Below are positions 50,705 to 58,400 of a stretch of DNA of 64,000 nt, piece after piece. A program made the translations under genes and the position numbers. This DNA comes from UBA7672 sp040398465 (GTDB lineage Bacteria > Pseudomonadota > Alphaproteobacteria > Caulobacterales > Hyphomonadaceae). The DNA lies in contig JBBAUA010000015.1 of NCBI GenBank assembly GCA_040398465.1, positions 7,504-71,503 on the forward strand. Direction: 5' to 3'. The notes under the pieces are model-generated. The model saw only the letters and a program-made list of their open reading frames with translations. It was not told the DNA's origin and did no database searches. Each line of letters starts with the position of its first letter. Positions within the stretch are counted from its first letter, which is position 1.

Positions 50705-51181
50705 TCAGCCGCGAATGTCGCGCGAGACAGCGTCGAGGAGCCCGTTGATGAATTTGGGCTCGGCCCCTTCGAAGAAGGCGTGGGCGAGTGAGACGTATTC
50801 GTCGAGGATGATCTGGGACGGCAGGCTGATCTCGGCGATCAGTTCATAGACGCCGGCGCGGAGGATTGCGCGGGATGTGGCGTCGAGGCGTTCGATTTTC
50901 CAGCCTGAGGCGAGACGTTTCATGATCGCGGCGTCGATGGCTTCCTGCCGGTCGACAACGCCGAGCACGATCGACTTGAAGATATCGGGATCAGCTTCCT
51001 CGACAGGTTCGCCCTCGTCGTTGAGGCCGAGGCGGTCCTCCATGAAATCGGCGACGACGGAGCGCGCCGACTGCTCGGTTTGCTCCATCTGGTAGAGCGC
51101 CTGCACGCCGGCAAGGCGCGCGCCGGCGCGGCGGGCGGCGAGCAGCTTGCGTTCCGCGTCGGCGGTTGCGCTACTCATCAC
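50705..51181 (-). CDS. nusB: Transcription antitermination factor NusB
   Basis: 158 aa all-helical RNA-binding protein: RRAGARLAGVQALYQME, VVADFMEDRLG, AIDAAIMKRLASGWKIERLDATSRAILRAGVYEL and SLPSQIILDEYVSLAHAFFEGAEPKFINGLLD. It binds boxA RNA with NusE for rRNA antitermination. The 5' end overlaps ribH by 11 bp, as in the usual ribH-nusB arrangement. Confidence 0.95.
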   Translation of the reverse strand: MMSSATADAERKLLAARRAGARLAGVQALYQMEQTEQSARSVVADFMEDRLGLNDEGEPVEEADPDIFKSIVLGVVDRQEAIDAAIMKRLASGWKIERLDATSRAILRAGVYELIAEISLPSQIILDEYVSLAHAFFEGAEPKFINGLLDAVSRDIRG

Positions 51182-51623
51182 CGTCCTCGATCAGCTTGTT
51201 GAAGCGGTAGGACAGGCCGACCATGCGCAGGACGGCGGCGACAACTTCGGCGCCCTTGTTCTTCTGCTTGCGGTCGGCGCGGATGCGTGCCTGGGTTTCA
51301 TTCTCGCAGGTGAGGACGCCGAAGCCGAGCGGCACGCCGGAGATCGACAGCTCCATCAGGCCGCGCGCGACATGATTGGTGATGAGGTCGTAGTGGCTGG
51401 TCTCGCCGCGCAGGACGCAGCCCAGCGCAACGAAGCCATCCCATTCGCCGGTGCCGGCGGCCATGGCGATGGCGGCGGGAATTTCGAAGGCGCCGGGGAC
51501 TTCGAGGAATTCATAGGTCGCGCCGACCTTCTCGAGGCCCTCGACGACGCCCGCCTCCAGCTCCGCCGAGATATGCGCGTAGTAGCGCGACGTCACGATC
51601 AGGATGCGGGGGGCGTTGGCCAT
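51171..51623 (-). CDS. ribH: 6,7-dimethyl-8-ribityllumazine synthase
   Basis: 150 aa. The fold-defining segments are present: ILIVTSRYYAHISAELEAG, VPGAFEIPAAI, VALGCVLRGETSHYD (catalytic His) and GVPLGFGVLTCENETQARIR. It condenses ribityl-amino-uracil with dihydroxybutanone phosphate. It lies one base after ribB (stop-start) and overlaps nusB. Confidence 0.95.
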   Translation of the reverse strand: MANAPRILIVTSRYYAHISAELEAGVVEGLEKVGATYEFLEVPGAFEIPAAIAMAAGTGEWDGFVALGCVLRGETSHYDLITNHVARGLMELSISGVPLGFGVLTCENETQARIRADRKQKNKGAEVVAAVLRMVGLSYRFNKLIEDGDE

Positions 51624-51624
51624 C

Positions 51625-52764
51625 TCAGTCTCCGTCGATGCGGCGCCAGCCCTCGACCGTCAGGCCGTATCCGTCAAGGCCCGGCAGGACGTTGGGGCGG
51701 GTATTGCTCATCAGGACCATGCGCCGGACGCCAAGATCCTTCAGAATCTGAGCGCCGACGCCGTATTCGCGCAACGGGTGAGCGGCGTCGCCTGACGGCT
51801 GAACATCCTGTCCGCCGAGGGCCCGGGCGATTTCCTCGCCCATGCCCATACGGACGAACACCGCCACGCCGGGCTCTTCCGATGCCGACAGCTTCTCCAT
51901 GGCGCGGCGGACGAGTCCCTCACGCTTTCCGGCTTCCCCGAGGAAATCGGAGAGGAAGTCGACGCGGTGGACGCGCACCAGCGCGGGCTGGTCACCCTGG
52001 ATGCGGCCCTTCACCAAAGCGATGTGTTCGGCGCCGTCGAGCGTGTTGCGGAACACGATGATGCGGAACTTGCCGCCCCACGCGCTTTCGAAGTCGCTCT
52101 CGATGCGGCGCTCGAGGAAGCGGTCATGGCGGCGGCGCCAGGCGATGAGGTCTGCGATCGTTCCGATCTTGAGGCCGTGCAACTGGGCGAAGGTCACCAG
52201 CTCCGGCAGGCGCGCCATCGTGCCGTCGTCGTTCATGATCTCGCAGATGACGGCTGCGGGATAGAGCCCGGCAAGGCGCGAGATGTCGACGCTGGCTTCG
52301 GTGTGGCCGGCGCGGACGAGGACGCCGCCTTCGCGCGCGACGAGCGGGAAGACGTGGCCTGGCGAGACGATGTCCTGCGCACCCTTGGTCGGGTCGATGG
52401 CGACGGCGATGGTGTGGGCGCGGTCGTGCGCCGAGATACCGGTGGTGACGCCTTCGCGCGCCTCGATGGATACGGTGAAGGCGGTCTTCATGCTCTCGCG
52501 GTTCTCGCGCGCCATCATGTCGAGATCGAGCGTGCGGGCGCGGTCGCGCGTCACTGACAGGCAGATCAGGCCGCGGCCGTGCTTGGCCATGAAGTTGACT
52601 TGCGCGGGCGTGGCGAACTGCGCCGGAATGATGAGGTCGCCTTCGTTCTCGCGATCCTCAGCGTCGACCAGGATATACATCCGGCCGTTACGGGCTTCCT
52701 CGACGATCTCCTCGATCGGCGAGATGGCGGCGGAGAAATCGTACTTTTCCACGTGGTCTTTCAT
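51625..52764 (-). CDS. ribB: 3,4-dihydroxy-2-butanone-4-phosphate synthase with degenerate GTP cyclohydrolase II domain
   Basis: 379 aa. The DHBP synthase half (about 1-215) is intact: ILVDAEDRENEGDLI, MAKHGRGLICLSV, GVTTGISAHDRAHTI, GHVFPLVAREGGVLVRAGHTEA (acidic and His residues). The second half (about 220-379) aligns with RibA but lacks the zinc CxC/Cys cluster and the RQEGRGIGL motif; only the fold elements EYGVGAQILKDLGVRRM remain. It therefore should make the four-carbon unit but not the pyrimidine. Such RibBX-type proteins are known in alphaproteobacteria. A true GTP cyclohydrolase II must be encoded elsewhere. Confidence 0.92.
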   Translation of the reverse strand: MKDHVEKYDFSAAISPIEEIVEEARNGRMYILVDAEDRENEGDLIIPAQFATPAQVNFMAKHGRGLICLSVTRDRARTLDLDMMARENRESMKTAFTVSIEAREGVTTGISAHDRAHTIAVAIDPTKGAQDIVSPGHVFPLVAREGGVLVRAGHTEASVDISRLAGLYPAAVICEIMNDDGTMARLPELVTFAQLHGLKIGTIADLIAWRRRHDRFLERRIESDFESAWGGKFRIIVFRNTLDGAEHIALVKGRIQGDQPALVRVHRVDFLSDFLGEAGKREGLVRRAMEKLSASEEPGVAVFVRMGMGEEIARALGGQDVQPSGDAAHPLREYGVGAQILKDLGVRRMVLMSNTRPNVLPGLDGYGLTVEGWRRIDGD

Positions 52765-52773
52765 CGTTCTACC

Positions 52774-53406
52774 TTAGTCGCCGGGCGATTGGCGCCATTC
52801 AAGTATGCGGGCCACATAACGGGCCAGCATGTCCACTTCCAGATTGACGCGGTCGCCTGCGGCGAGAGCGCCAAGGGTCGTAACCTGCCATGTATGCGGA
52901 ATGATCGCGACTTCGAACCAGTCCGACCCCTCGCTTCGCCCCACAGCCGACACGGTCAAGGAGACGCCATCGACGGTGATCGAGCCTTTTTCGGCCAGGA
53001 ATTTCGCCAGCGCCTCTGCGATCTCGATACGGATGCGGCGGCTGTCGCCGTCGGGCGTGACAGAGCGGACGCGGCCGAGGCCGTCGACATGGCCATAGAC
53101 GAGATGGCCGCCCAGCTCGTCGCCGAGCTTGAGCGACAGTTCAAGATTGACCTCCCCGCCGACCTTCCAGCTTCCAAGTGTCGTGCGGGACAGGGTTTCG
53201 GGGATGGCTTCGACCGTCCACCACGAGCCATCCCTGGGGGTAGCGCCAAACTCGACGACGGTCAGGCAGACGCCGGAATGTTCGATCGAGGCGCCCATCT
53301 GGATGGACGAAGCCGGATAGCGGCTTTCGACACGGACGCGGCGAATGCCGTTCGCGTCCTCAATGGAGGTCACGCGGCCAATGTCGGTGACGAGTCCGGT
53401 GAACAT
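52774..53406 (-). CDS. ribE: Riboflavin synthase, alpha chain
   Basis: 210 aa, two tandem lumazine-binding barrels. MFTGLVTDIGRV opens repeat 1 and HLVYGHVDGLGRV repeat 2; SIEHSGVCLTVVE and SITVDGVSLTVSAV are the matching core motifs. It dismutates two 6,7-dimethyl-8-ribityllumazine molecules into riboflavin. It lies one base downstream of the RibD-type reductase gene. Confidence 0.95.
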   Translation of the reverse strand: MFTGLVTDIGRVTSIEDANGIRRVRVESRYPASSIQMGASIEHSGVCLTVVEFGATPRDGSWWTVEAIPETLSRTTLGSWKVGGEVNLELSLKLGDELGGHLVYGHVDGLGRVRSVTPDGDSRRIRIEIAEALAKFLAEKGSITVDGVSLTVSAVGRSEGSDWFEVAIIPHTWQVTTLGALAAGDRVNLEVDMLARYVARILEWRQSPGD

Positions 53407-53407
53407 C

Positions 53408-54097
53408 TCAGGCTTTCCGCTCGTAGCTTTCCCAGAGGTCGGCGCCGACCTCCTTCACACTGATGCGCTGATAGTTGGGCGCTGCGCCGAGCTTCTCCAA
53501 GCCCAGGCCGCCGAGGCATGGGCGCGCATCGCCGCCGAGCACGATGGGGGCGCGGAACCACTCGATGCGGTCGACCACGCCGGCGCGCATGAAGGACGCA
53601 GCAAGTTGGCCGCCGCCTTCGACCATCAGGGATACGACGCGTGCGCGCGTGGCGGCTTCAAGGATGCCCGAGATGGCGAGATGGCCGGTCGCGAGGTCGG
53701 GCGGCGTCATCCAGTATTGCAGGCCGCGTGTCGACGGCCAGCCGAGTGCGTCGAGGTCGGTGGTTTCAAGCGTGGCGATGGCGACGGGGCCGAGGGAGAC
53801 CGTGCGGAAGATCTTCGCGTTCGGAGACAGGCGGCCGCGGCCGTCGGCGACGATGCGCAGGGGCTGCTTCTCCGGCATGGGGTCGAGGCGCGCGGTCAGT
53901 TCGGGGTCATCGGCGAGGACGGTTTCCGATCCGACGATGATGGCGTCGTGAGCGGCGCGCAGCTTGTGCGCTTCGAGGCGGGCTTCGGCGCCGGTGATCC
54001 ACTTGCTCTCGCCGTTCGCCAGCGCGATGCGGCCGTCGAGCGAGGTGGCGAGCTTCAGCGTGATGGCAGGCCGGGCCGTGTGAGCGCCGGCGCTCAT
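53408..54097 (-). CDS. RibD C-terminal reductase domain protein lacking the deaminase domain
   Basis: 229 aa from ATG 54095-54097, overlapping the nrdR stop by 4 nt. It starts straight into the reductase half of RibD: RPAITLKLATSLDGRIALANG, SKWITGAEARLEAHKLRA, AIIVGSETVLADDPEL, then VMVEGGGQLAASF-type motif (SLMVEGGGQLAASFM). The N-terminal zinc deaminase domain (HAE, PCxHxGRTPPC) of normal bifunctional RibD is absent, and the upstream bases are occupied by nrdR, so it cannot be restored by another start. It should reduce the ribosyl side chain only. Confidence 0.88.
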   Translation of the reverse strand: MSAGAHTARPAITLKLATSLDGRIALANGESKWITGAEARLEAHKLRAAHDAIIVGSETVLADDPELTARLDPMPEKQPLRIVADGRGRLSPNAKIFRTVSLGPVAIATLETTDLDALGWPSTRGLQYWMTPPDLATGHLAISGILEAATRARVVSLMVEGGGQLAASFMRAGVVDRIEWFRAPIVLGGDARPCLGGLGLEKLGAAPNYQRISVKEVGADLWESYERKA

Positions 54098-54567
54098 TCC
54101 TTCACTTCGCCTTCGTCGTCGCGGCTCTGGGAGGCGATGAAGCCGGCGAAGTCGGCGGGCGTCTTGAAGTCCTTGTAGACTGACGCGTAGCGGATGAAGC
54201 CGACCGGATCGAGCGTGGAGAGGGATTCCATCACCATCTCGCCGATGTCGGAGGTCTTGATCTCGGTCTCGCCCATGTTTTCGAGCTGGCGGACAATGCC
54301 GGAGATCATGTGGTCGAGCTGGTCTTCGCTGACGGGGCGTTTCTGCAGCGCGACCTTGAGTGAGCGACGCAGCTTGTCGCGCTCGAACACGGCCTTGCGG
54401 CCATCGCGCTTGACGACGATGAGGTCGCGCAGCTGCACGCGTTCGAATGTGGTGAAGCGTCCGCCGCAATTGTTGCAGCCGCGCCGGCGCCGGACAGCCG
54501 CGTCTTCCTCGGCGGGCCGCGAGTCTTTGACTACCGAGTCAGCCGTGCCGCAGTACGGACAGCGCAA
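54094..54567 (-). CDS. nrdR: Transcriptional repressor NrdR
   Basis: 157 aa. A zinc ribbon with CPYCG (3-7) and CNNCGGRFTTFERV, then the ATP-cone: LIVVKRDGRKAVFERDKLRRSL and GEMVMESLSTLDPVGFIRYASVYKDF. It represses ribonucleotide reductase genes in response to dATP/ATP ratio. Followed by the rib genes and 14 bp downstream of glyA, the usual alphaproteobacterial order. Confidence 0.95.
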   Translation of the reverse strand: MRCPYCGTADSVVKDSRPAEEDAAVRRRRGCNNCGGRFTTFERVQLRDLIVVKRDGRKAVFERDKLRRSLKVALQKRPVSEDQLDHMISGIVRQLENMGETEIKTSDIGEMVMESLSTLDPVGFIRYASVYKDFKTPADFAGFIASQSRDDEGEVKE

Positions 54568-54581
54568 GCATCACCCCCGGA

Positions 54582-55880
54582 TCAGCCCCATGGGCCAGAA
54601 TATATGGGGAAGCGGGCGGTCAGCGCCTTCACTTCCTCGCGAACTTTGGTTTCGATTGCCGACGTGTCGCCGCCCTTCGCGAGGGCGTCGACGACTTCGA
54701 TCATCCAGGCGCCAACCTTTTTGAATTCGTCCTTGCCGAAGCCGCGTGTGGTGGCGGCGGGCGAGCCGACGCGGACCCCCGAGGTGACCATGGGCTTTTC
54801 CGGATCGGACGGCACGCCGTTCTTGTTGCAGGTGATGTAGGCGCGCTCGAGCGCCTTCTCGGTGTCGTTGCCCTTCACGCCTTTCGGGCGGAGGTCGACC
54901 AGCATCAGGTGCGTGTCAGTGCCGCCGGAGACAATGTCGAGGCCGCCGGCCTTCAGCGTCTGGGCCAGCACGTTGGCGTTGTCGATGACCGCTTGCGCGT
55001 AGGCCTTGAAGTTGGGCTTCAGCGCTTCGCCGAAGGCGACGGCTTTACCTGCGATGACGTGCATCAGCGGTCCGCCCTGGATACCGGGGAATACGGCGGA
55101 GTTCACCTTCTTCGCGATGTCGGCGTCGTTGGTCAGCACCATGCCGCCACGCGGGCCGCGCAGGGTCTTGTGCGTGGTGGTCGTCACAACATGCGCATGA
55201 CCCAGCGGGCTGGGGATCAGGCCTGCCGCAACGAGGCCGGCGAAGTGAGCCATGTCGACCATGAAGATCGCGCCGACTTCGTCCGCGATCTGGCGGAAGG
55301 CAGCGAAGTCGATGGTGCGCGAATAGGCGGAGCCGCCGGCTATGATGATCCTGGGCGAGGTCGCTTTCGCGGTCTTGCGGACTTCGTCGAGGTCGATGCG
55401 GCCGTCCTGGAGGCGGACGCCGTAGGAATGCGCCTGGAACCATTTGCCGGACTGGTTGGCTTTCGCGCCGTGGGTCAGGTGACCGCCGGCGTCGAGGCTC
55501 ATGCCGAGGATTGGGTCGCCGGGCTTGATCAGGGCGGTGAAGACGGCCTGGTTGGCCTGGCTGCCGGAGGACGGCTGGACGTTGGCGAACTCGCAGCCGA
55601 ACAGCTGCTTGGCGCGGTCGATGGCGAGGGTTTCGACTTCGTCCACAAACTCGCAGCCGCCATAGTAACGCTTGCCCGGGTAACCTTCGGCGTACTTGTT
55701 GGTCAGGATCGAGCCCTGGGCCTGGAGGACGGCGCGGGAAACGATGTTCTCGGACGCGATAAGCTCGATTTCGTGAGCCTGGCGGCCGAGTTCTTCACCA
55801 ATCCATTTGGCGATTACGGGGTCGGTTTCCGCAAGGCCGATAGCGAAAAACCCTTCTCTAAGGGTGCTCGACTGGCTCAT
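54582..55880 (-). CDS. glyA: Serine hydroxymethyltransferase
   Basis: 432 aa from ATG 55878-55880, preceded by GGAG at 8-bp spacing; an in-frame extension to 55946 was rejected. PLP enzyme interconverting serine and glycine with tetrahydrofolate. Motifs: HEIELIASENIVSRAV, KYAEGYPGKRYYGGCEFVD, MVDMAHFAGLVAAG and the PLP Lys in VTTTTHKTLRGPRGG. The first gene of the glyA-nrdR-rib operon; its promoter should lie in 55881-56107. Confidence 0.96.
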   Translation of the reverse strand: MSQSSTLREGFFAIGLAETDPVIAKWIGEELGRQAHEIELIASENIVSRAVLQAQGSILTNKYAEGYPGKRYYGGCEFVDEVETLAIDRAKQLFGCEFANVQPSSGSQANQAVFTALIKPGDPILGMSLDAGGHLTHGAKANQSGKWFQAHSYGVRLQDGRIDLDEVRKTAKATSPRIIIAGGSAYSRTIDFAAFRQIADEVGAIFMVDMAHFAGLVAAGLIPSPLGHAHVVTTTTHKTLRGPRGGMVLTNDADIAKKVNSAVFPGIQGGPLMHVIAGKAVAFGEALKPNFKAYAQAVIDNANVLAQTLKAGGLDIVSGGTDTHLMLVDLRPKGVKGNDTEKALERAYITCNKNGVPSDPEKPMVTSGVRVGSPAATTRGFGKDEFKKVGAWMIEVVDALAKGGDTSAIETKVREEVKALTARFPIYSGPWG

Positions 55881-56107
55881 CGGCGCGACTCCACGGGGTT
55901 TGGGACGGGATGACCGGGCGATACGGGCTCGCCCCTCGGTTGGCAAGTCCGGCCGCCTTCTGGCGTCGTCCTCGGTAACACTTTAGGCCCCTGATCGATT
56001 GGAATCAGACTTCCCGGTTAAGGTCGTAGTCAGGGAGTTGATTGTTTCCTGCCTTGACTTGGCCCCGGATACGTTTTGCGGCGTAGAGGGGCGGCTGGGG
56101 TAGTACA

Positions 56108-56539
56108 ATGCAAGACGAAACCGGTAATCCGTCTCCTCAGGACGAACAATTGCTCCGTATGACTTCGGACATTGTGGCGTCGTTCGTATCCAACAACCCC
56201 GTCACGACGGAAACTCTTCCTGACGTCATACGGTCTGTTTACCGGACGATTTCGTCGTTGTCGGGGCCCGGCGTGGTTCGGGCCGAGGGGCGGCTGAAGC
56301 CTGCCGTGCCGATCTCGAAATCAGTGACGAATGACCACATCTTCTGCCTCGAGGACGGCAGGAAGCTGAAGATGCTGAAGCGGTATCTTCGCTCGAAATA
56401 CGATATAAGCCCGGACGAGTATCGCCGCCGCTGGGGCTTGCCGGCCGACTATCCGATGGTGGCGCCGAGCTATACCGAGCGACGGTCGGAATTCGCGAAA
56501 AAGATCGGGCTCGGAAAGGGCGTGCGCAAGGGACGCTAG
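56108..56539 (+). CDS. mucR: MucR/Ros-family transcriptional regulator
   Basis: 143 aa. MTSDIVASFVSNNPVTTETLPDVI leads into the Ros/MucR domain: CLEDGRKLKMLKRYLRSKYDISPDEYRRRWGLP. MucR proteins are global regulators in alphaproteobacteria, working with CtrA and SciP in Caulobacter. The prokaryotic zinc finger is incomplete: the second Cys of CxxC is Asp and the two His positions read Tyr (RYLRSKY), so only one Cys ligand remains. The C-terminus is basic (GLGKGVRKGR). Divergent from glyA with a 227-bp gap in which I recognise no specific site. Confidence 0.9.
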   Translation: MQDETGNPSPQDEQLLRMTSDIVASFVSNNPVTTETLPDVIRSVYRTISSLSGPGVVRAEGRLKPAVPISKSVTNDHIFCLEDGRKLKMLKRYLRSKYDISPDEYRRRWGLPADYPMVAPSYTERRSEFAKKIGLGKGVRKGR

Positions 56540-56802
56540 GCGATCAGCCCGCGCTTGCCGCCCGGCTTTTGGGGACCGACGCTGCCCTCTCCTTCCTGCA
56601 TCTTCTGGCCCTCCGATTTTTTACGGACGTAGGCGAGCTTCGCGCGCGCCAGCTTTTCGACATCGCCCCTTGGCGCGTTGGACGGCGCGGTGAAGACGAT
56701 CTCCAGGCCATCGCTGGTGGAAATCGCGCGCACTTCCATCGAGCCGCCGATGCGGTTCATCTCGATCAGGATCTCGTCGTCAGGGTCGGGATCGCGCGAC
56801 AT
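56536..56802 (-). CDS. DUF6898-type small protein
   Basis: 88 aa from ATG 56800-56802. The core DDEILIEMNRIGGSMEVRAIS, TSDGLEIVFTAPSNAP and LARAKLAYVRKK resembles DUF6898, a small alphaproteobacterial family of unknown function; the tail is Gln/Gly/Lys-rich. Its upstream side is cut by the N gap at 56853, so a longer start or an upstream operon partner may be hidden. The 3' end overlaps mucR by 4 nt (convergent). Confidence 0.7.
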   Translation of the reverse strand: MSRDPDPDDEILIEMNRIGGSMEVRAISTSDGLEIVFTAPSNAPRGDVEKLARAKLAYVRKKSEGQKMQEGEGSVGPQKPGGKRGLIA

Positions 56803-56852
56803 GAGCCGAAGATGCCGCTTTCGCGAACCTCTGTCATCTGGCGCAGTTTCGC

Positions 56853-56952
56853 NNNNNNNNNNNNNNNNNNNNNNNNNNNNNNNNNNNNNNNNNNNNNNNN
56901 NNNNNNNNNNNNNNNNNNNNNNNNNNNNNNNNNNNNNNNNNNNNNNNNNNNN
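56853..56952. other. Assembly gap, 100 N
   Basis: An exact run of 100 unknown bases, the usual placeholder for a scaffold join of uncertain size. Sequence on the two sides may not be contiguous, so neighbour relations across it (DUF6898 and the ToxR-like gene) should be treated with care. Confidence 0.98.
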
Positions 56953-57336
56953 CGATCGCAAAAGTGCGTGTGCAGAATCGGCGAGTTCTACCTGTCCGCC
57001 AAAGAAGAGATCGCGCACCCGCCCAGGGTCTCGGCGGGCGCGCGTCCCACGACCGTCCAGCCGACCGCCCCCAGACGGAATGGCTGCGCCCGTCGTTCGA
57101 GAAACATGGACGCTTGCCGGGGGCGAGCCCGGCGAGCACCATGGAAGGGCTGCTGTCCAGCCGGCCCGTCCCCCAACTACCATGCGCGTACCCGTCTTCT
57201 GGCGGTTGCCAAAAGAGCGACGTTGCGATTGTCTTCAGATCAACTTCGAAGCGAGTTTTACTGTGTGGATGCGTAAACGCAGGACTTTCGGGCGGTCAGG
57301 ACCCGACGTTTTTCCGACTTTTGGTCGACTTTGCCC
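56953..57336. other. No gene recognised; possible fragment cut by the gap
   Basis: About 380 bp between the N run and the ToxR-like gene. Minus-strand frames stay open through much of it into the gap, but none of the peptides resembles a family I know. A 5' gene fragment truncated by the gap is possible; a promoter for the gene at 57337 must also lie here. Confidence 0.4.
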
Positions 57337-58365
57337 GTGAGCGCTCGATCCAGCCGGTTTGATCTGGCGCAGGAAGCCGACTTCGACCTTGGCGCGCTGC
57401 GCGTGTCTCCTTCTGCCTGCCGGGTGTTCGCGGAGGGACTCGAGATCCGCGTCGAAGCGCAGACGATGGCAGTGCTTGTCGTGCTGGCGCTGGCCAGCGG
57501 CGCGACCGTCTCCCGCGACAAGCTGGTCGAGTCATGCTGGCAGGGTCGCATCGTCAGCGACGACGCGATCACGCGGACGATCGGCAAGGTGCGCGCCCTG
57601 GCGCGCGGACTTGCGACCAGCCCGTTTACGCTCGAGACCCTGCCCAAGGTCGGGTATCGCCTCACGCCAGGCGCAGGTGCACCTTTCCTGGTGTCTGTCG
57701 ACGCTGCGGCGAGTACCGCATCGCACGTCTTGGCGGCCGAGCCGGAGCTGGACATGAAGCGTCGGTCGTGGGCGCCTCTCCTGATGGTCGCAGGTGTGAT
57801 CGCCCTTGGCGTGGGAGGGATTGCGCTCATGCGCGGGCCGGCGGTCAATCAACCTGCCGCCGAGACCAGACTTGCTGGCGCGCTGCCGGCCGCCGCTGAA
57901 GTCGCGGAGGCGCTTGTCCTGCTCGATCTCGGGCGCGTGCAGGACTATCTGGATCGCGGTTGGGATCCGACCTGGAAGTTCGACGCCGAGGGGAATGGGC
58001 CGCTGCACACCATGTTCATGGCGTGCGAACGCAACCCCGGTCACAATCAGCTGATGGTCGCGCAGATTGCCAGGATGCTGGTTACTGCCGGGACCGATCC
58101 AGTCGAGCGGAACAGATGGGATGACAGTCCGATGGATACGGCGATTTCGCCGCGCTACTGCGGACCCACGCATCCCGTCACCGAGTACCTGAAGAGCATC
58201 GCGCCGCCGGTGGAGATCTACCGGGTGTATGAGCGCGCATGCGCGGAAGCGTTTGGCGGGCGCACGACGCAGGCGGACTGGTCGAATTCCGGCCTGACGC
58301 GGGAAGCATGCACAGAGGCGGCTAAACTCTACTTGCCGCCGCTGCGCGATACCGCTGACGATTGA
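57337..58365 (+). CDS. ToxR/CadC-like membrane regulator with periplasmic ankyrin-like repeats
   Basis: About 342 aa (GTG 57337; TTG 57331 in frame). Residues about 13-110 form an OmpR-type winged helix: VEAQTMAVLVVLALASGATVSRD, DDAITRTIGKVRALA and TLPKVGYRLTPG. A single membrane helix (about 145-165) follows. The C-terminal part has ankyrin-like units: VQDYLDRGWDPTWKFDAEGN followed by GPLHTMFMAC, and ARMLVTAGTDPVERNRWDDSPMD. The layout resembles CadC/ToxR regulators, which bind DNA from the membrane in response to periplasmic signals; ankyrin repeats as the sensor part are unusual. The signal is unknown. Confidence 0.82.
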   Translation: MSARSSRFDLAQEADFDLGALRVSPSACRVFAEGLEIRVEAQTMAVLVVLALASGATVSRDKLVESCWQGRIVSDDAITRTIGKVRALARGLATSPFTLETLPKVGYRLTPGAGAPFLVSVDAAASTASHVLAAEPELDMKRRSWAPLLMVAGVIALGVGGIALMRGPAVNQPAAETRLAGALPAAAEVAEALVLLDLGRVQDYLDRGWDPTWKFDAEGNGPLHTMFMACERNPGHNQLMVAQIARMLVTAGTDPVERNRWDDSPMDTAISPRYCGPTHPVTEYLKSIAPPVEIYRVYERACAEAFGGRTTQADWSNSGLTREACTEAAKLYLPPLRDTADD

Positions 58366-58400
58366 GCGGCCTGCTGGCTTGGGGCAAGTGAGCAGCGCCC

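Noticed and set aside
54098..54469. N-terminal extension of the RibD-type protein that might have held the deaminase
   Set aside because: The frame upstream of 54097 is an Arg-rich shadow of nrdR with no HAE or PCxHxGRTPPC motif.
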